Assembly (NCBI GenBank): GCA_041605955.1
Contig: JBFIXI010000003.1
Location: 1 to 64,000, forward strand
Length of the DNA: 64,000 bases
Reading direction: 5' to 3'
Origin: JAHEJX01 sp041605955
GTDB lineage: Bacteria > Actinomycetota > Acidimicrobiia > Spongiisociales > UBA5794
Position 1 is the first letter of the stretch; each line of letters begins with the position of its first letter. The notes under the pieces were generated by a model. That model ran no database searches and was not told the DNA's origin. It saw only the letters and a list, made by a program, of their open reading frames with translations. Positions 26,986 through 35,336 of this stretch are shown in pieces. The translations under genes and the position numbers were made by a program.

Positions 26986-27374
26986 GCTCCGCGGTGGTCG
27001 AGGCCGTCATCGGGCGGCGCGCCGCCAGCCCGCAACTCCCTGATCTGCAGCGCGGCAAAGGCGACGACGACCACGCTCACGGCGAGCAACCCGAGCCGAC
27101 CTGCCGATGTCATGGCCGAGGGGAATCCGATCAGCACGATGCCCGCGGCCAGCACCCAGCCCAGATCAAGCACGATGGCGACCCACCATCCGGATGGCGT
27201 ACCGGTCGCGGCCAGTCGCCACAGAGTCAGCCCGTATCCAATCAGCAGCACCCCGGTCGACATCAGAAACCAAGCTTCGAGGCCCGTTGCCCCGTCCAGT
27301 AACGTCGCCCCGGCCAGCAGCGCGGCCCCGCTGCTCGCCGAGAAGGCTCCGTTGGCCTGCAGCACCCGTTCCAT
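26961..27374 (-). CDS. Small four-helix membrane protein, unknown
   Basis: A 137-residue protein with four hydrophobic helices (residues about 10-30, 35-55, 62-82, 92-115) and a polar C-terminus. ATG 27374 is preferred over ATG 27419 because GGAGG lies 8 bases upstream. The gene is divergent from the XRE regulator, and the shared 120-base interval holds an inverted repeat, so the regulator may control it. No family is assigned; it resembles the small membrane proteins often paired with XRE regulators. Confidence 0.6.
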   Translation of the reverse strand: MERVLQANGAFSASSGAALLAGATLLDGATGLEAWFLMSTGVLLIGYGLTLWRLAATGTPSGWWVAIVLDLGWVLAAGIVLIGFPSAMTSAGRLGLLAVSVVVVAFAALQIRELRAGGAPPDDGLDHRGAQTPAGSP

Positions 27375-27436
27375 TGCGAGAACCTCCAATCCGCCGGCCG
27401 CCCGCACAGTCGCCACCATGACACCAAGTGATAATC

Positions 27437-27469
27437 AAGTCGATTACCTGGCTAGTAATAGATCGACTT
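27437..27469. promoter_or_regulatory. Inverted repeat, putative XRE operator
   Basis: AAGTCGAT (27437-27444) and its exact complement ATCGACTT (27462-27469) are separated by 17 bases. A second, overlapping pair TAATC/GATTA (27432-27436 and 27442-27446) lies at the left arm. The region is much more AT-rich than its surroundings and lies between the divergent membrane gene and the XRE gene, as expected of an autoregulatory operator. Confidence 0.5.
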
Positions 27470-27493
27470 ATGTCATCCATCTATCATCGAGGC

Positions 27494-28318
27494 ATGGCGG
27501 TCACGTTCGGCGAGAAGCTGCGGGATTGGCGCACCACCCGCCACCTGTCGCAGCTGGCGCTGGCCACCGAGGCCGGCGTCTCGCAGCGCCACATCAGCTT
27601 TCTCGAAACCGGCCGCGCCAAGCCCTCCCGAGAGATGGTCATCCATCTGGCGGCGGCCCTCGATATTCCTCTCCGCCAACGTAACGATCTCCTGGGCAGC
27701 GCCGGATTTGCCCCGGCTTACACCGAGCGCAGTCCCGACGACAGCCAGCTGGCGGAGATCCGGGATGTGCTCGATCGGCTCCTCCTCGCCCATGAGCCCT
27801 ATCCCGCCTACATCGTCGATCGATTGTGGAACCTGGTCGCCAGCAATCGGGTAGCGGCCGTGCTCCTCATAGCGGCAATCCCGCCCGGCGTCGATCCAGC
27901 CGACTTCGACGGCAACTTGCTGCGGCTCATGCTGCACCCGGCGGGGGCCCGCGGCGCAGTAGCAAACTGGGATGCAGCCGCCGCCGTACTGCTGCGTCGC
28001 CTGACGCGCGAGGTAGCGGAACGACCAGGCGACGCCGAGCTCGCCGCCCTGCTCGCCGAGGCCCAGCAGTACGCGTCCGATGCCGGCGTCGATCTCACCG
28101 AACGGACTCCGCGCGCCGATGAGCTGCTGGTGCCTCTGATACTGCGCACACCGCTCGGGGAGATCGAGACCTTCACCACGATTGCGACGATCGGCGCGGC
28201 GCACGATGTCACCTTGGAGGAGCTCCGTATCGAGACGCTGCTGCCGGCCACGCGCCACGCCGCCACCCTGTTGCACAGGTTGGCAGAGACGCCCGGAGCG
28301 GAGTTGGCCCCGACCTAG
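27494..28318 (+). CDS. XRE-family regulator with MmyB-like ligand domain
   Basis: The 274-residue protein has an N-terminal helix-turn-helix (residues about 5-60; LSQLALATEAGVSQRHISFL). A C-terminal domain (about 100-265) is typical of MmyB-like regulators and begins at PYPAYIVDRLWNLVASN. Such domains may sense a lipid or small ligand. ATG 27494 sits 25 bases after the inverted-repeat operator, suggesting autoregulation. The stop overlaps the hutH stop by 3 bases, tail to tail. Confidence 0.85.
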   Translation: MAVTFGEKLRDWRTTRHLSQLALATEAGVSQRHISFLETGRAKPSREMVIHLAAALDIPLRQRNDLLGSAGFAPAYTERSPDDSQLAEIRDVLDRLLLAHEPYPAYIVDRLWNLVASNRVAAVLLIAAIPPGVDPADFDGNLLRLMLHPAGARGAVANWDAAAAVLLRRLTREVAERPGDAELAALLAEAQQYASDAGVDLTERTPRADELLVPLILRTPLGEIETFTTIATIGAAHDVTLEELRIETLLPATRHAATLLHRLAETPGAELAPT

Positions 28319-29829
28319 CCGAGCCCGGCCGCGTCGACAACGGCCCCGGCGCCGACGAGCTCCGCGGCCGCCGCCAGGTCGGGAGCCAGCACTCGATCGG
28401 CCTCCAACCGCGGCACCACCTGGCGCAGCCGGGCTACCACCCGACCCGTCACCGGCCCCGTTGGCGCCTCCCGCAGCTCGAGCGCCTGAGCTGCGGTGAC
28501 CAGCTCGATGGCGAGCAGCCGCCGCAGGTTGGCCACGGCGCGCCGCAGTTTGCGAGCTGCGCCCCAGGCCATCGATACATGGTCTTCCTGCATTGCCGAG
28601 GTTGGCAGCGAGTCGACGCTGGCCGGCGCCGCCAGCCGGCGGTTCTCGGCGGCGATCGACGCCGCTGTGTACTGCGCCAACATCAGGCCGGACGAAACGC
28701 CTGGGTCCGCGGTGAGAAAAGCGGGAAGGCCGTGGGATCTCGCCGGATCGAGCATCCGATCGACCCGGCGTTCGGCGATCGCTCCCACCTCCGCGCATGC
28801 AATCGCCAACAAATCACACGCCAGGCCGAGCGGGGCGGCGTGGAAGTTGCCGACCGACTCGATGCGGCCGTCCGGCGTGACGACCGGATTGTCGATAGCG
28901 GACCGCATCTCGTTCTCGGCCACCTGCACCGCATGCGCCCAAGCGTCGCGGCCCGCGCCGTGCACCTGAGGGGCACACCGCAGCGAGTAGGCATCCTGAA
29001 CACGGGGATCATCGTGTCGATGGGAGGCAACGATCGGCGACCCTTCCAGGGCCGCATAGATCCGGGCGGCCGCCACGGCTTGGCCCGGCTGAGGCCGCAT
29101 TCCCACGACGTCGGCGGCGAAAGCCCGGTTGGTCCCGAGCAATGCCTCGACGCTCATTGCCGCCGTGATGTCGGCAGTATCGAGCAGCCGCTCCATGTCG
29201 GCGAGCGCCAGCACCAGCATGCCGAGCACGCCGTCGGTGCCGTTGATCAGCGCCAGGCCCTCCTTGGCTTCGAGCTCCAGCGGCTCCCAACCGCGGGCGG
29301 CGAGCGCGTCCGCGGCCGCCACATCGTGCCCGTCGATCTCGACACTGCCCTCTCCGAGGAGCGCGAGAGCGGCATGGGCGAGTGGAGCCAGGTCCCCGGA
29401 GGCGCCCAACGAGCCGAACTCGTAGACCGCCGGTGTCACCCCGGCGTTGAGCAGGTCGAGCATGCGCTCGACCACTAGTGGTCGAATCCCAGATGCCCCC
29501 ATGGCGAGGGTGCGAGCGCGCAGCAAGATCATGGCCCGCACCACCTCACGTTCGACGCGCCCCCCCATTCCCGCGGCGTGCGAGCGGATCAGATTGCGTT
29601 GCAGCTCGCGGCGGCGAACCTCCGGTATGAACTGCAGGGCGAGGGCACCAAACCCAGTCGAGACTCCGTATACCGGTTCTCCGGAGGCGGCGAGCCGCTC
29701 GACAACCCGTCGGGATCGCTCCATGACGTGGCGCGCCTCGTCGCTCAAGGCGACGGTGGCCGCGTCGCGGGCGACGGCAACCACGTCGGCGCGAGTCAAA
29801 CCCGTCCCAGTGAGCAGTACGTCACTCAT
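28315..29829 (-). CDS. hutH: Histidine ammonia-lyase
   Basis: The 504-residue enzyme converts histidine to urocanate and ammonia, the first step of histidine use. The MIO-forming Ala143-Ser144-Gly145 triad is present in GSLGASGDLAPLAH, and the catalytic Tyr lies in VYGVSTGFG near residue 54. It is the last gene of the hutU-hutF-hutI-def-hutH operon; ATG 29829 overlaps the end of the deformylase gene by 8 bases. The length is normal for the family. Confidence 0.95.
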   Translation of the reverse strand: MSDVLLTGTGLTRADVVAVARDAATVALSDEARHVMERSRRVVERLAASGEPVYGVSTGFGALALQFIPEVRRRELQRNLIRSHAAGMGGRVEREVVRAMILLRARTLAMGASGIRPLVVERMLDLLNAGVTPAVYEFGSLGASGDLAPLAHAALALLGEGSVEIDGHDVAAADALAARGWEPLELEAKEGLALINGTDGVLGMLVLALADMERLLDTADITAAMSVEALLGTNRAFAADVVGMRPQPGQAVAAARIYAALEGSPIVASHRHDDPRVQDAYSLRCAPQVHGAGRDAWAHAVQVAENEMRSAIDNPVVTPDGRIESVGNFHAAPLGLACDLLAIACAEVGAIAERRVDRMLDPARSHGLPAFLTADPGVSSGLMLAQYTAASIAAENRRLAAPASVDSLPTSAMQEDHVSMAWGAARKLRRAVANLRRLLAIELVTAAQALELREAPTGPVTGRVVARLRQVVPRLEADRVLAPDLAAAAELVGAGAVVDAAGLG

Positions 29830-30412
29830 GCGGGCCGACCTGTGGCTCGGTGCGGGCGATGACGTCGGCGATGCGCTTCAGGTAGGTCGTCATTCCGTGC
29901 CGGCTGAAGTTGTCCCACGTCGCCATCGAGGTGGAGTCTTCCATGCGGTCGACGATGAGCCTGCCATTGAGATGATCCACCTCGTGCTGCACGGTGCCCG
30001 CCGTCAGGCCGCGATAGACGGCGGTGAACGGCGTCCCGTCGCGATCCCACGCAGACACTTCGATGCTCATGTGGCGGTCGAGGTCGCCGCGCAGAGGGAC
30101 GCTCAGACATCCCTCATTGTTGAGCCACATCTCATCATCGAGCAGCTCGATCACCGGATTCACCAGCACCGTGAGCGGGATGGGCGGCTTGTACGGATAG
30201 CGCTCGTTGTGGTCTACCCCAATCACACAGATAGCGAGCAAGACGCCTATCTGATTGGCCGCGATCCCGGCACCGTCGGCGGCCGCCATCGTCTCGATCA
30301 TGTCGTCGATGGCCCCTTGGACGCCCGGGTCCGCCAGCTCAGCGGCCGCCACCCGGCGGGTGGGCCGGCGTAGAACCGGATCCCCGATCTGGAGTATCGG
30401 CCTAACCGCCAT
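29822..30412 (-). CDS. Peptide deformylase family metalloprotease embedded in the hut operon
   Basis: A 196-residue protein with all three peptide deformylase motifs: motif I GAGIAANQ (residues 47-54), motif II EGCLS (Cys102) and motif III QHEVDHLNG (His143, Glu144, His147). The metal site is therefore complete. ATG 30412 overlaps the end of hutI by 11 bases and its own end overlaps hutH by 8 bases, so it is translated as part of the histidine operon. No hutG is seen, and HutF produces N-formylglutamate, which needs deformylation. A role as N-formylglutamate deformylase is therefore an attractive inference. The conservative alternative is an ordinary def gene caught in the operon. The C-terminal region (residues 160-196) is longer than in minimal deformylases. 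Confidence 0.88.
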   Translation of the reverse strand: MAVRPILQIGDPVLRRPTRRVAAAELADPGVQGAIDDMIETMAAADGAGIAANQIGVLLAICVIGVDHNERYPYKPPIPLTVLVNPVIELLDDEMWLNNEGCLSVPLRGDLDRHMSIEVSAWDRDGTPFTAVYRGLTAGTVQHEVDHLNGRLIVDRMEDSTSMATWDNFSRHGMTTYLKRIADVIARTEPQVGPHE

Positions 30413-31631
30413 CGGAGCCCACTCCAGCAACCTGAGTGCCGCCGATCCACAGCCCGGCTAGCAGCGGCGCGCCGAACCAATAGCTGAGCGCCGCCGGCGA
30501 GACAACGTCCCATAGAGCCAGGTCGGCCCGCATTCCAACCGCAATCTCCCCCCGATCGTGGAGTCCGAGCGCCGCCGCCGCATGGCGCGTTGCGCCGTGG
30601 AGCGTCTCGGCAGGGGTCAAACCGAACCGAGTCGCCGCCAGTGCCATGGCCAACTGCAACGAGCCCACCGGCGCCGATCCGGGGTTGAGGTCGGTGGCGA
30701 CGGCGATCCTGACGCCGGCAGCCCGCATCGCCTCGACCGGCGGTCGCAACGGCTCGTCCAGGAACGTAGCTGCCCCGGGGATGAGCACGGCAACCGTTCC
30801 GGCCGCCGCCATCGCCTCCAAGCCGGCAGGAGCGGCATGCTCGAGGTGATCGGCGGACAGCGCCCCATGTTCGGCGGCGAGGGCTGCCCCGCCGCCGTCC
30901 GATAGCTGGTCGGCGTGCAGCCGCACGGGCAAGCCGGCGGCAGCGGCGGCTGCGAAGACCCGCCGCACCTGGTCTGGCGTGAACGCGATCTTCTCGCAGA
31001 AGGCATCGACCGAATCGGCCAGGCCTTCGGCGGCGACGGCCGGGATCATCTCGCGACAGATGTGGTCGACGTAGCGGTCGGGGTCGTCGCGCAGCTCGTT
31101 GGGCACCGCATGGGCGCCCAGCAGCGAGGTGTGCACCGCTACGGGAAGCTCCCGACCGACCCGCCTCGCCACTCGGAGCATGCGCAGCTCGGTTGCCGTA
31201 TCGAGCCCATAACCCGACTTGATCTCCACCGTGGCCACACCACTGGCCATCAGCCATCTCACCCTGGCGGCGGCCAAAGCGAACAGCTCCTCCTCCGCAG
31301 CCGCCCTGGTGGCGGTGACCGTCCGCCGGATGCCGCCGCCGGCGGCGGCGATGTCGGCGTACGAGGCTCCGCAGAGACGGCGTTCGAAGTCGACGAGGCG
31401 CTCGCCGGCGAACACCAAGTGGGTATGGCAGTCGATCAGCGCCGGCGTCAGCAACCGTCCGGCGGCGCTCACCGTCGCCGCCGGCTCGATCTTTGAGGAC
31501 GGAGGCCCTACATAGGCGATGCGCCCATCGGCGATGCCCACCACGCCACCATCGAGCAGGCCGTAATCACCGGCCACCCCGACCGTCGCCACCATGGCGT
31601 CGACGACCAGGGTGTCGACGGCGACCGTCAC
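30402..31631 (-). CDS. hutI: Imidazolonepropionase
   Basis: The 409-residue amidohydrolase opens imidazolonepropionate to N-formimidoylglutamate, the third step of histidine breakdown. Metal-binding His-x-His lies in IDCHTHLVFAG, with further family motifs in KSGYGLDTATELRML and RLHADQLSD. GTG 31631 overlaps the hutF stop (GTGA), which gives a normal family N-terminus; the longer in-frame extension is non-family sequence. The end overlaps the deformylase gene. Confidence 0.93.
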   Translation of the reverse strand: MTVAVDTLVVDAMVATVGVAGDYGLLDGGVVGIADGRIAYVGPPSSKIEPAATVSAAGRLLTPALIDCHTHLVFAGERLVDFERRLCGASYADIAAAGGGIRRTVTATRAAAEEELFALAAARVRWLMASGVATVEIKSGYGLDTATELRMLRVARRVGRELPVAVHTSLLGAHAVPNELRDDPDRYVDHICREMIPAVAAEGLADSVDAFCEKIAFTPDQVRRVFAAAAAAGLPVRLHADQLSDGGGAALAAEHGALSADHLEHAAPAGLEAMAAAGTVAVLIPGAATFLDEPLRPPVEAMRAAGVRIAVATDLNPGSAPVGSLQLAMALAATRFGLTPAETLHGATRHAAAALGLHDRGEIAVGMRADLALWDVVSPAALSYWFGAPLLAGLWIGGTQVAGVGSDGG

Positions 31632-32965
31632 TCCAGCACCGCAGCCAGTCCCCCGCCCAACGCTCCGGGGTCCCATGCGCCGGCGTGGCGACCGTGCGCC
31701 ACTATCTGCCGACCACCGACGAACACGTCGGCCACGTCGTCACGGGTGGCGGCGAATATCACCTCCGCCAGCGAGCTGTCCGGCCCGATCCCGGCGAGTC
31801 GATACGAGCTCGTGTCGACCACGATGAAATCGGCCGGGGCCCCCGGTTCGAGCCTGCCCAGGCCGCTCCAGCCGAGCGCATCGCCACCGTTGCGACCGGC
31901 CGCATCCACCAGACTTGCCGGGGCGTGAACCCCACGCGCCTGGGTGCGCAGCCGATCGTGCAGCTCGACACCCCTGGCTTCTTCGAACATGTCGACTACG
32001 GCGTTGGAATCCGTGCCCAAGCTGAGAGGAACCCCAGCTCGGGCGAGCTCGGCTGCCGGCCCGAGGCCGTCTCCGAGATCCCGCTCTGTTGTCGGGCACA
32101 GACAGACGGCCGCGCCCGACGCGGCGAGCAGCTCGATGTCGCGTTCGCTGAGGTGGGTGGCGTGGATTGCCGTTGCCCCCGGGGCCAGCACCCCGGTGTC
32201 GACCAGCAGCTCAGTCGGCGTCACGCCATGCTCGGCGATGCACGCCTCGTTCTCGGCGGGCTGCTCGCTGACGTGTACGTGAACCGGCAAGCCGAGCTCG
32301 TCCGCCACCCGGCGAATCGTCCCCAGGTCCTTGGCGGGCACCGCGCGAACGCTGTGGGCGGCGACGGCGAGTTGCACCAGCGGCGCATCGGCGACGTCGG
32401 CGGCCAGCACCCGCACCCGGTCGGCCCACGCCTCCACCGAGCCATCGCTGAAGCGCGCCTGAGGGGGCCGCAGCGGAGCACCGGCGACGCTTCCAGTCAG
32501 ATAGCAAGTGTCGATGAGGGTGAGGCGGATCCCCGCTTCTGCGGCCGCCTGCATCAGCGCATGGCCCATCGCGCTCGGATTCGGGTACCGCTCGCCGCCG
32601 GCGGCGTGGTGGAGATAGTGGAACTCGCCCACCGCGGTGATGCCGCCACTGAGCATCTCGGCGAAGACACCGGCGGCGAGGCGGCGATACGTGTCGGGAT
32701 AGAGCTCGTCCGCCACGCGGTACATGAGATCGCGCCACGCCCAGAAGTCACCTCCTTGCTCGTGCGTTCTCCCCCGCAAGGCGCGGTGAAAGGCGTGCGA
32801 GTGGGTATTGACGAAGGCGGGCAGCACTATGCCGCGCAGGATCGGGGCGGCAAATGTGCTGTCGGTCCGCAAGGCGGAGAACTTGCCGTCCTCGATTTCG
32901 ATCAGCACGTCGCGGGTGAGGCCGGGTCCGCCCAACCAGGCGGCCTGGGCGCGCAGCCGCCTCAC
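31628..32965 (-). CDS. hutF: Formimidoylglutamate deiminase
   Basis: The 445-residue amidohydrolase turns N-formimidoylglutamate into N-formylglutamate and ammonia. The metal motif NTHSHAFHRALRGR and the adjacent DFWAWRDLMY stretch are distinctive of HutF. GTG 32965 overlaps the hutU stop by GTGA and gives the expected length; the long in-frame upstream extension lies inside hutU and is not used. Its presence sends the pathway through N-formylglutamate, the substrate usually handled by HutG. Confidence 0.92.
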   Translation of the reverse strand: MRRLRAQAAWLGGPGLTRDVLIEIEDGKFSALRTDSTFAAPILRGIVLPAFVNTHSHAFHRALRGRTHEQGGDFWAWRDLMYRVADELYPDTYRRLAAGVFAEMLSGGITAVGEFHYLHHAAGGERYPNPSAMGHALMQAAAEAGIRLTLIDTCYLTGSVAGAPLRPPQARFSDGSVEAWADRVRVLAADVADAPLVQLAVAAHSVRAVPAKDLGTIRRVADELGLPVHVHVSEQPAENEACIAEHGVTPTELLVDTGVLAPGATAIHATHLSERDIELLAASGAAVCLCPTTERDLGDGLGPAAELARAGVPLSLGTDSNAVVDMFEEARGVELHDRLRTQARGVHAPASLVDAAGRNGGDALGWSGLGRLEPGAPADFIVVDTSSYRLAGIGPDSSLAEVIFAATRDDVADVFVGGRQIVAHGRHAGAWDPGALGGGLAAVLE

Positions 32966-34626
32966 TGCTGCTCCATGGGCAAGTCGATACCGCGGGCCGA
33001 AGCGACGCGCTTGGCGGCTTCGTAACCGGCGTCGGCGTGGCGCATGACACCCGTGCCCGGGTCCGAGGTGAGCACCCTGGACAGCTTGGCATCTGCCAAC
33101 TCGCTTCCGTCCGCCACCGCAACCATGCCGGCGTGGATCGAGCGACCTATACCCACACCGCCTCCGTGGTGGAGGCTCACCCACGTCGCCCCGGCGGCTA
33201 CGTTGACCATCGCATTCAGCAGGGGCCAATCGGCGATGGCGTCGGACCCGTCGGCCATGTCTTCGGTCTCCCGATATGGAGAGGCCACCGAGCCCGAATC
33301 GAGGTGGTCGCGGCCGATGACGATGGGGGCGGACACTTCTCCGGTGCGCACCATCTCGTTGAATCGCAAACCCAACCGAGCTCGCTCTCCGTACCCCAGC
33401 CAGCAGATCCGGGCGGGCAAGCCTTGGAAGGCGACTCGTTCAGAAGCCAGCTTGATCCAGCGCGCCAACGCCTCGTCGTCGGGGAACTCCTCGAGCACGG
33501 CTAGGTCGGTGGCGGCGATGTCGGCAGGGTCCCCGCTCAGGGCGACCCACCGAAACGGGCCTTTGCCTTCACAGAACAAAGGGCGTACGTAGGCGGGGAG
33601 AAAGCCGGGATAGTCGAAGGCCCGCTCGAACCCACCGAGGCGGGCTTCGGTCCGCAGCGAGTTCCCGTAGTCGAATACCTCCGCTCCTCGGTCCATGAAT
33701 CCGACCATGGCGGCACAGTGGCGTGCCATCGACACCCGCGCCCGACGAACCAGCTCCTCGGTGTTCTCCCCTCGCATCCTCTCGGCCGCCTCCGGAGTGA
33801 GGTCCACCGGCACATAGGTGAGCGGATCGTGCGCCGAGGTCTGATCGGTGACGATGTCGGCCGGGAACCCCATCTCGAGGAGACGAGGAACCACATCGGC
33901 TGCGTTGCCCACAACGCCGACGCTGAGGCCGTCGCCGGCGTCCCGCGCTTCGACACAGCGCGCCACCGCCGCGTCGAGGTCGACGGCGACCTCGTCGAGA
34001 TAGCTGGTATCGAGCCGGCGCCGGACCCTCTCCGGGTCGACCTCGACGCACAGCGCCACTCCCCCGTTCATCGTGATCGCCAGTGGTTGGGCCCCTCCCA
34101 TGCCGCCGAGCCCGGAGGTCAGCGTGATGGTGCCCGCCAAGCTGCCGCCGAATCGTTTGTGAGCAATCGCGGCAAATGTCTCGTACGTGCCCTGGAGAAT
34201 GCCCTGGGTCCCGATGTAGATCCATGAGCCGGCAGTCATCTGGCCGTACATGGTCAGGCCGCGTCCCTCGAGCCGACGGAATTCCTCCCAAGTCGCCCAC
34301 TCCGGCACCAGGTTCGAGTTGGCCAGCAACACCCGCGGCGCCCACTCGTTGGTGCGGAACACCCCGACCGGCTTGCCCGACTGGATCAGCAGCGTCTCGT
34401 CGTCGCCGAGGCGGCGCAGTGTGGCCACGATGGCATCGAAGGCATCCCACGACCTGGCTGCCTTCCCGGTGCCGCCGTAGACCACCAGGTCGTCGGGACG
34501 CTCGGCAACTTCCGGGTCGAGATTGTTCATCAGCATCCGCAAGGCAGCCTCTTGTGGCCACCCCCTGCAGGAGAGCTCACTCCCGCGCGGGGCCCGCACC
34601 AGACGTGGCGACCCTGATCCGCTCAT
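32962..34626 (-). CDS. hutU: Urocanate hydratase
   Basis: The 554-residue enzyme hydrates urocanate to imidazolonepropionate using tightly bound NAD. Diagnostic stretches are YGGTGKAARSWDAF, TSGLGGMGGAQPLA (NAD-binding loop), QTSAHDPL and GVGIGRSIHAGMV. It is the first gene of the operon; ATG 34626 lies 97 bases from the divergent sigma factor gene. The length is normal. Confidence 0.95.
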   Translation of the reverse strand: MSGSGSPRLVRAPRGSELSCRGWPQEAALRMLMNNLDPEVAERPDDLVVYGGTGKAARSWDAFDAIVATLRRLGDDETLLIQSGKPVGVFRTNEWAPRVLLANSNLVPEWATWEEFRRLEGRGLTMYGQMTAGSWIYIGTQGILQGTYETFAAIAHKRFGGSLAGTITLTSGLGGMGGAQPLAITMNGGVALCVEVDPERVRRRLDTSYLDEVAVDLDAAVARCVEARDAGDGLSVGVVGNAADVVPRLLEMGFPADIVTDQTSAHDPLTYVPVDLTPEAAERMRGENTEELVRRARVSMARHCAAMVGFMDRGAEVFDYGNSLRTEARLGGFERAFDYPGFLPAYVRPLFCEGKGPFRWVALSGDPADIAATDLAVLEEFPDDEALARWIKLASERVAFQGLPARICWLGYGERARLGLRFNEMVRTGEVSAPIVIGRDHLDSGSVASPYRETEDMADGSDAIADWPLLNAMVNVAAGATWVSLHHGGGVGIGRSIHAGMVAVADGSELADAKLSRVLTSDPGTGVMRHADAGYEAAKRVASARGIDLPMEQQ

Positions 34627-34723
34627 GTCCCCATTGTGGCGCGGCGCCGCCCAATGTTCTCGTTGGGCCCAGCTCGGAGACACTCGCACCCAACTATCAC
34701 CGGCCGACGTTTACGGTAGTGAC

Positions 34724-35335
34724 ATGTCGGATTCCCATTCGGAAGGGCTCCTAGGGGCCGCGTCGGGCGACTTCGAGGAGCTCGTGGAGCGCGCCCGGCA
34801 GGGCTCAGGTGATGCGCTGCGGGCTCTTTACGACTCGCTGAGCACCGAAGTGGCCGGATTTCTCCGAGTGCGGGGCGCCGCTGATGTGGGCGCCGCCACC
34901 AACGAGGTCTTCCACCGGGCATTCACTGCGCTGCACCGCTTCTCCGGGACTGAGTCCGGCTTTCGCTCCTGGATATTCACCATCGCCAACAACCTCCTGA
35001 TCGATGAGCACCGCAAACGGGTCCGCCGCCCCCAGCTGGGTGCCGGGCTCGACTCGGCGGGCCACGAGGTGGCCGGCGGAGACGTGGAGGACGAGGCGAT
35101 GGCTCGCCTCACCCACGCCGACATCGGCCGGTTGCTCGATGGACTGACCCCCGGCCAGCGCGACGTGCTGCACCTGCGCCTCATCGCCGGCTTGACCTTG
35201 TCCGAGACTGCTGCGGTGCTGGGTCGTCCAGTTGGCGCCGTGAAGTCACTCCAGCATCGTGCCATCGCAGCGCTGCGCGACAAACTCGACGCCGGCGCGT
35301 ATCCGTTGACCCCATCGTTACGTTCTCAGAGGTGA
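34724..35335 (+). CDS. ECF-type RNA polymerase sigma factor
   Basis: The 203-residue protein has region 2 (residues about 20-95: FEELVERARQGSGDALRALY and FRSWIFTIANNLLIDEHRKR) and region 4 (about 135-190: LDGLTPGQRDVLHLRLIAG and LSETAAVLGRPVGAVKSLQ). The following gene starts one base after its stop and encodes a single-pass membrane protein, the usual arrangement for a sigma factor and its membrane anti-sigma factor. It is divergent from the hut operon. Confidence 0.88.
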   Translation: MSDSHSEGLLGAASGDFEELVERARQGSGDALRALYDSLSTEVAGFLRVRGAADVGAATNEVFHRAFTALHRFSGTESGFRSWIFTIANNLLIDEHRKRVRRPQLGAGLDSAGHEVAGGDVEDEAMARLTHADIGRLLDGLTPGQRDVLHLRLIAGLTLSETAAVLGRPVGAVKSLQHRAIAALRDKLDAGAYPLTPSLRSQR

Positions 35336-35336
35336 T

